A stretch of DNA of 64,000 nucleotides from assembly GCF_002575655.3 (NCBI RefSeq), contig NC_053036.3, forward strand, positions 647,550,736-647,614,735. The letters run 5' to 3'. The translations under genes were made by a program, and so were the position numbers. Origin of the DNA: Aegilops tauschii subsp. strangulata. Taxonomy: Eukaryota; Streptophyta; Magnoliopsida; Poales; Poaceae. Of this stretch, positions 58,634 through 64,000 are shown piece by piece. Position 1 is the stretch's first letter; every line of letters starts with the position of its first letter. The notes beneath the pieces are model-generated. The model was not told the origin of the DNA. It searched no databases and worked only from the letters and a program-made list of their open reading frames with translations.

Positions 58634-59713
58634 GGTAGACCGCGTTCAGATATACCTGAGAGGATGTAGACATCTGGCAAGTGGGGATCAGATCCATAAT
58701 TCAGCAAGAGACAGTGATGCGCTTCCAATGAGACGACCTGCGAGATGAACCCTAAGTTAGATCCAGCTTCGTTTTGTGAGGATGGAAGACCTAGAAGAAT
58801 TCCAACAGATATAGGAGAATGCAAAAAAGATGTGAGTTCACTCACTCAGCAGATTTTTGAGGCGACCGTCGGTGGAGCGGCAGAAGAGCAGATGTTCGAG
58901 TCAGCAGTCGGTGAAGCAGGTGTTGGAGCCGGGCGTCGGTGAAGCAGTAGAGCAGCAGGCGTTGGAGCCGGACGCCGGTGAAGCAGCAGAGAAGCAGGTC
59001 TTGGAGCCGGACGTCGGTGAAGCAACAGATCTTGGAGGCGGCCGCCGAGCAAGCAGCAGATCTTGGAGGCAGCCGTTGGTGAAGCAGCAGATCTTGGAGG
59101 CGGCCGCCGAGCAAGCAGCAGAGCACCAGATATTCGAGGCTGCCGTCGGTGAAGAAGCAGAGGTTGAGCGGCCGCCGCCGCCGAAGATGAAGGCTGCTGT
59201 AGTGGAGGAGGGTAGGGTTGAAGAGACTGGGCGGCTAGGGTTCTGCGTTTATATATAGAACCCCGCCCCGCTTCACTCCTCTTGTGGCGACTGGAGGCGA
59301 GCTTGGACTCGCTGCCGGCCCATCACAGGTCCGCCACGGACGGAACGTCTCTTGAGAGGAGGCTGCGGCGCACGGAAGCGGTGGAACACGTAGCAGCGAG
59401 CCTTCATCTTGAGCCTGTGCGTTCTCAACGTCCACCAGCGGTACTGGTTCTGGTTGCGCACAGGCACGGCGGTGGTTCCTTCCTTTCTTCAGCCCGTGGT
59501 GCACATGCTGTGCGACGCAGCCAAGGGATGGTGGTGTCGCCGTCACGTTGGGTCGCTCCGGTTCCTGTGTGCAGCAGCCACCGACGCGTCGCGTGGTGTG
59601 CCGGTTCCTGTGTGCACCAGCAGCCGGCGCGTCGATGCCCCAGCGGTGGCGACGGAGCCATCGGTTGTGCACCCGCAGCCGAAGCGCCGGAGGGGTGCGA
59701 TGCACCGAACCGA
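58634..59713 (-). repeat. Array unit 8, partial
   Basis: It matches other units until the first CCGAA repeats, then changes to unrelated sequence (cgaggcaggcagg). It keeps TATA-2, leader, intron and exon start but lacks TATA-1. Confidence 0.9.
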
Positions 59714-59941
59714 CGAGGCAGGCAGGCAGGGCATGGACCCGACGCATCGCTGGCCAGAGCCAGACCCCCCGTCCCCATGGGACGTGTTGTTGGTGGGGGC
59801 TGCGTCGGTATCCTATGCTTGCTTGTCCACACGACGGGACGGGAGCCACTTCATCGACACGTCTCGGTTCTCAACGTACCTAGGTGCGTGCGTGAAATTA
59901 GAAGGAAGCAAAAAGGGGTACTACTAGCTGAGCGGAGGCAA
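59714..59941. other. Unique GC-rich spacer between array and Mutator-like element
   Basis: No gene is recognised. Frames that cross from unit 8 into this spacer are fusions of repeat and spacer. Confidence 0.6.
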
Positions 59942-62795
59942 AATTCATAAAATTGACCTCTAAACCAAAGTATTTCACAAACTAAACCATGTCAGAATTT
60001 TTTTCACTCAACTGACCCTTTTATGCAGTGTCGACAGCCAAGCACTGCACCCTACAGAGCACCGCCTTCCTGCCAAGCGCCGGCCCCACACCTGGTCGTG
60101 CAGCGCCTAGAGGTAAAAGCGTCGGCCTCACACCTGGTCGTGCAGCGCCTAGAGGTAAAAGCGTCACACCGCCGTGTGCAGCACCTAGCACATAGGCGCT
60201 ACACTATGACTTAGTAACCGCCACGCGCTGGCCCTCCCCGCCCCCCCCTCCCAATTCGTTTCCAGAATGAATAGAGAGCGCCGCTGCGGCTCTCTCCTCT
60301 CCCCCTCTCAATCCTTTCTCCCAAATCCTTCCAATTTGAAGATTTCCTCTGTGGATTTGTTGCCCGATCCATCCTAGAAGGTAATCTCCTCCGATCCCCT
60401 TCTTTCTATCCGAAAAAACCTTCCCTATTCTTCATGTTTGTGATGAAACCCTAGTTTATGATTGATTTGAAATTTCTATGGGAAATAGAATGAATTTCTG
60501 TTGATTTAGCCTATGTAGATTACTTGTAAATATTGGGGAACATCATTGTTGATGATTTGTATTGTAAATCACATACATAGGAATTTGTATGTATATATGA
60601 ATTAATAATCACCTATGAAATTATATTAGATATTTGAAATATGCATATGAATATGTAGGATGGTTTGCCTTCTCGATGATTTCTATGACGTTCAACACCG
60701 GGCCTACGTTATGTCGGAGAAGGAGCAGGTAATAATCATAGTAGTTGGTATTTTGAAATTTGTGTTTAGTTCAAATAGACATGCCCCATATGTAATACTC
60801 CGACTTGCTTGTTTGCCAAGCGCTTCAACCTCTGAAGATTCGGTCTCACGGGGTCTCTGGTGGTGACATGCCCTACGATGAGCGGTACACACCGTACGGC
60901 AGGCAGACATGACTCCTCCCGTTCATTCAGCTAGTCAGTCGGTCGACGCCGAACCTCAATGCTTCAGCAATCACCATGCGGGTTGATCGGTGGAGGACGG
61001 AGACACACGGTTTCCATCTTCGAACCGAGGAGATGACCGTGACGCTCCAGGATGTCTCCTTGATCACCGATCTTCCTATCGAGGGGAAGCCTCTCTGTAT
61101 GAGCACTGATTCTGATGGGTGGCGCTAGCAGATGGAGGCCCTTATCGGTATGTCTCCTCCAGAGGCTCCAGTAGAAGATGGAGAGAAGAAGGAAAGAGTC
61201 GCAACCAAAGCTCCTTTCACTTGGATTGTAGTGAACTTTGCGCATTGCCCTGAGGATGCTACTAATGATGTGACCCGGACATATGCTCGTGTCTACATGT
61301 GGTACGTTATCTCCAGGACTTTGTTTGTTGACGCCACTGGTAAGAACGCTCCGTGGATGTGGCTTAATGCGTCGACCGTGTTCAACAACCAATGGAGATG
61401 GGGTTCGACGGCACTGCCCTACTTGTACCGACAGGTAGTCAGTTGTTCGTTTTCATTTCATTTCCACATTACCAATGCAGTCTTGCTCTCAAGTGAACCA
61501 TGTTTTTCTTTATGTGCAGTGAACGATACTTGTTGTAGGATCTCAAAGGACGGGTGTATTGGTGGTTGTATGCCCGTACTTTCGGTATGGAGCTGGGAGT
61601 GCCTGCCGGTTGGACACCCGAAGGACATAACGTACAAGGCTTGGGATGACAAAGGCGACGAACTATGACTCCCCACTTGGGCTTACAAGTGGGATGTGGT
61701 ATCCGAGATGACGAGCGATGTCACTCTCATGTATAGGCAGTACACCAATGAGTTAGAAACGATTACGACTGAGCGGGTAAACATTAACATTACATCACTC
61801 ATTCTCAAGCTTTTATGAAAACTTGACATCAATGTTGCATTGTTGTGCCATGTTCCAGGTGGAATGGGAGCCATATGGCACCAAGGATAAATTAGGTAAC
61901 GCGGGAGGTTTCATCATGAATCTAATGTGCTTGCGGGATAGGCATCTTTGGCTTATGCGGTGCCCACTCATATGCAACTGGGCGGTTGAGCTTCACATGC
62001 CACATCGTGTGTACCGCCAGTTTAGTTTGTTCCAGAGTCACCCGCCGGAATGGCAGGACATGGACAAAGCGCTTCACAGGTACGAGAGAATGAACCGTGT
62101 GCACTTAGAATCGTCAGGTCCTTTTTGATGATGCTAATATTTAGTTTTTTAACATGTAGGTTAGATAGGAAAAAACAGTGAATGATCAAGGACTGGGACA
62201 AATATCATAAGAAGTATGTCACCATGTTCGAGCTTAGTGTGGAGCAAGCTCAGGTTACTACAAGATCCCAGCTTCGTGAGCACCGCCCACTCGCGTTCAA
62301 CAATCACCTTAAATGGTATCTTGCATATGTTGTCCATGTTAAGGTACATATCTCATTCAGTTGTCCATGTTACATATGTTGCTAAGTTGGATATCTCATT
62401 CAGTTGTCCATGTTACAGCATTAGGGCCAAAGGTTAAGATGTGGGAAAGGATTTGAGAGGGGAGAGAGGGGAAATCACGGGTGGGAAGAGATGTGGTGGG
62501 GGTTGGGGTGGGAGGGGGGTTACGGGGGATGGGGGAGGGGGGCCAACCTAGGCACTAGTAACAGAATGTGCAGCTAGGCGCTGCACATTGCACGTGTGGC
62601 GCCTAGCTGTAAGACGTTGCACGGCTGAGTGTGGGGTCGGGACTGGCCCAGGTATGCCACGCTGGTCAGATGTGTAGCGCCTGAGAGTCGGGTGTTGTAC
62701 AGTGTAGTGTGACGTCTAACTATCGGGTGCTACACAAAAGGGTCGGCTGGGTGAAATTTTTCCCCCGGTGATTCATTTTATGAATTAGTTATGTC
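59942..62795 (+). mobile_element. Mutator-like element with long degenerate inverted ends carrying a plant-mobile-domain gene
   Basis: The left end attcataaaattgacc ... ttttttcactcaactgaccc and the right end 'gggtcggctgggtgaaattt' ... 'ttcattttatgaatt' are degenerate inverted repeats about 85 bp long. Subterminal 'gcgcctag' repeats lie on both sides (about 60050-60190 and 62570-62720), including a tandem 42-bp unit at 60090-60165. The inner gene is a plant-mobile-domain protein, a class known to ride in MULE-type elements. No mudrA transposase is visible. I did not find a clean 9-bp target duplication. Confidence 0.6.
60660..62350 (+). pseudogene. Plant mobile domain (PMD, MAIN-like) gene, broken
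   Basis: Exon 1 (60660-60728) gives MVCLLDDFYDVQHRAYVMSE KEQ and ends at gtaata. Later exons read DMPYDERYTPYGRQT, 'VDRWRTETHGFHLRTEEMTV', TLQDVSLITDLPIEGKPL, then 'ARVYMWYVISRTLFVDATGK' and 'GGCMPVLSVWSWECLPVGHP' on separate exons. After the 61861 acceptor come VEWEPYGT, 'CPLICNWAVELHMPHRVYRQ' and FQSHPPEWQDMDKALHRYE. The last part (62182 on) reads DWDKYHKKYVTMFELSVEQA, then FNNHLKWYLAYV. These are hallmark PMD blocks, often annotated in cereals as 'protein phosphatase 7 long form homolog'. Stops occur after GRQT (about 60911) and at WR-stop-QMEAL (61126-61128 region). PMD proteins affect silencing and genome stability; this copy is non-functional. Confidence 0.8.
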
Positions 62796-63138
62796 CACAG
62801 GACAGATTTGTCGTTTTTTTCCCTGAGCGGAATAGTAGCACTGGAGCAAATGAAACCGGTGACCATTGTGATTGGCACGATTGATTATCGCCCAAGGCAG
62901 TAGAAACAGGTTGCAAGTTGAACCGAGGCCGGCCCGTGCCAGTGCTCGTTGGCTGGCGCTGGCATAAATGGGGCAGCGACAACTAGATCATCACATGAGC
63001 GAGCGAGCCTCTCGTGAAGATGCACCGCCCGTCTGACCGCTGTACACAAGTAGAGCACGTGCGAGGATTGCTGGCTTGGCAACGCGACGATGGCTCACCA
63101 CATCTCCGGCGATATCCCCTCAAACGGACACACTATTT
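62796..63138. other. Unique intergenic spacer
   Basis: No gene or repeat end is recognised. Confidence 0.5.
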
Positions 63139-63420
63139 GTCTATGGATCACGGCGAACGGTCCATGCCGATACACGCGGCAATAATTAACTGCCAATCCT
63201 GACGAACGGTCCATGCCGATGCACGCGACGCATTCAAAACCATCCATCTCATGCATCGGTTCGCCAAACGCGTGCTTGCTCGTGTCATTCAGGACTAAAG
63301 ATGCAGCTGTAATATTAAATTGAAAATCTCCCTACGGTAGAAATCACTCTACCGTTCCGTCCGTTGCATGCAAGCGAGCGAGCGACCGAGCGGGCAATGT
63401 GTCACGTATGAATGCAAGTT
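63139..63420. repeat. Diverged remnant of the array unit
   Basis: The strings aataattaactgccaatcct and gacgaacggt.ca.gccgatgcacgcg match the unit segment 47755-47905 of the array, as do ccgttccgtccg.tgcatgca and 'gtgtcacgtatg'. An extra segment of about 85 bp splits the match. The piece 'gaacggtccatgccgat' is itself duplicated. Confidence 0.8.
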
Positions 63421-63453
63421 TATTTTTTTAAAAACAAAGAACTTTATGGACCC

Positions 63454-63679
63454 TGATAAATTCCGAACGTTCGGATATTAAGCATACCGTCCCCAACGTT
63501 TTTTCATGCCAATTTTAGTTGACGCGAGGTGACAACTTTAGTTGTTAAAACATGACAGGTTTGTCTCAGTTCAATTTTTTGTCAGAAATTTGCCATTTTT
63601 GCCAACCACCGTGAACTAAAGTTGCCATGAAAAACGTTGGGGTTGCCATGCTTAAAATCCGAACGTTCAGGATTTATCA
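63454..63679. mobile_element. MITE with 23-bp terminal inverted repeats
   Basis: The left end (63454-63476, core ccgaacgttcggat) is the inverted complement of the right end (63657-63679, core atccgaacgttcagg) with few mismatches. The interior has 'ttgccatg' repeats and no coding sequence. Confidence 0.8.
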
Positions 63680-63891
63680 TCTCCGAACTTTAAACATGAA
63701 AGTTTAAAGCAGGTTCTACCATGCCCAACCGCGACATCTGAATCAGCAGTTTCTATAGAGTCAGGCTCGACCGATGCAGGGGAGGGGAACGCGGCGCTCA
63801 GCTCCTGCGACCACGGATATGGAGCGAGCTCGCGCGCGTCTCCGAAAAATCGACGGGAGGATTTTCGGCTCACCTCCCGCCGATTCGGCCC

Positions 63892-63985
63892 CTATTTAGC
63901 CTCCTTCTCCCCACCACCACAACTCCTGCCACCATTCTCCCCCTTTTGAGCTTTCCAGCCGATGTGCATCGGCACCAACGAGCAG
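63892..63985 (+). other. Possible 5' end of a gene continuing beyond the window
   Basis: A TATA-like tatttag (63893) is followed by a C/T-rich leader and ATG at 63962, giving MCIGTNEQ and then a gtaaga donor at 63986. Too little is visible to name a product. Confidence 0.35.
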
Positions 63986-64000
63986 GTAAGAAGCATGCTC

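Larger units (their letters stand above)
46247..59713 (-). repeat. Tandem array of a 1.77-kb gene-promoter unit, about 7.6 copies
   Basis: Starts of the unit (ggtagaccgc) fall at 46247, 48016, 49790, 51559, 53329, 55099, 56869 and 58634, giving lengths of 1769, 1774, 1769, 1770, 1770, 1770 and 1765, then a partial copy ending near 59713. Copies look about 97-99% identical by eye. Reading the minus strand, each full unit holds TATA-1, a 224-codon Arg-rich frame, TATA-2 with an ACCCTAG motif, a leader built of 30/39-bp minisatellite modules, a short intron (gtgagt...cag), and an exon start with ATG. On the plus strand a 245-codon frame also stays open in most copies. Unequal crossing-over is the likely mechanism. 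Length differences arise mostly in a CCGAA microsatellite. Whether any copy makes protein is unknown. Confidence 0.95.

Noticed and set aside
46247..59713. CRISPR-like or rDNA-like array
   Set aside because: The repeat is 1.77 kb without unique spacers, lacks rRNA motifs and lies in plant DNA.
63667..63873. 68-codon minus-strand frame
   Set aside because: It overlaps the MITE end and a promoter-like region on the other strand and has no motif.

Overview
The window looks like a gene-poor, repeat-rich grass chromosome, most likely Triticeae (wheat, Aegilops, barley or rye). The grounds are a CACTA element with a CACTAGTAGAAAAAGGGG-type terminus, Stowaway MITEs with CTCCCTCCGT ends, degenerate L1-like LINEs, and plant families typical of grasses (DUF26 receptor kinases, phi-class GST, DUF6598, plant mobile domain). 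Genes have introns with GT/AG sites that join in phase. There are no operons and no bacterial features.

Layout. 1-4594: the 5' end of a CACTA (En/Spm) element on the minus strand with a broken TNP2-type transposase, inserted in a LINE-like repeat (4598-5110). 5508-6093: a 5'-truncated LINE with a 16-bp target-site duplication. 6676-11457: a 4.76-kb degenerate LINE with a perfect 12-bp duplication, lying about 120 bp upstream of the TATA box of the next gene. 11652-14882: an apparently intact cysteine-rich receptor-like kinase (CRK; two DUF26 domains, TM segment, kinase). 15.4-19.7 kb: MITEs, an NLR N-terminus remnant and G28/C31 tracts. 19748-23476 and 25852-27888: two broken copies of a gene in which a first kinase is joined by a Pro-rich linker to a second, CRK-like kinase (tandem-kinase architecture), separated by a kinase scrap, a Copia 3' end and a PIF/Harbinger transposase remnant. 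30748-33583: a phi-class GST gene with three intact exons, one nonsense codon and no Ser at the usual catalytic position. 35.2-44.9 kb: two DUF6598 genes with unrelated N-terminal exons, the first with an ALKBH-like fragment in its leader, separated by a LINE-like insertion with a 13-bp duplication.

45.5-59.7 kb is the most unusual part: about 7.6 head-to-tail copies of a 1.77-kb unit. Each complete unit carries two TATA boxes, a leader with a 30/39-bp minisatellite, a short intron and the start of a coding exon (MDPIPTCQMS...) on the minus strand. Copy 1 is joined to further exons of an unrecognised gene. The other copies run into a short alternative C-terminus, and only one copy keeps a frame that encodes a predicted tail-anchored 57-aa peptide. 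The array stops inside its own CCGAA microsatellite. A diverged piece of the unit lies near 63.2 kb, beyond a Mutator-like element (about 59.94-62.80 kb) that carries a broken plant-mobile-domain gene.

The CRK, NLR remnant, tandem kinases and GST suggest a defence/stress neighbourhood shaped by tandem duplication and transposon insertion. Family assignments come from recognisable motifs without database searches. Expression and function are inferred.
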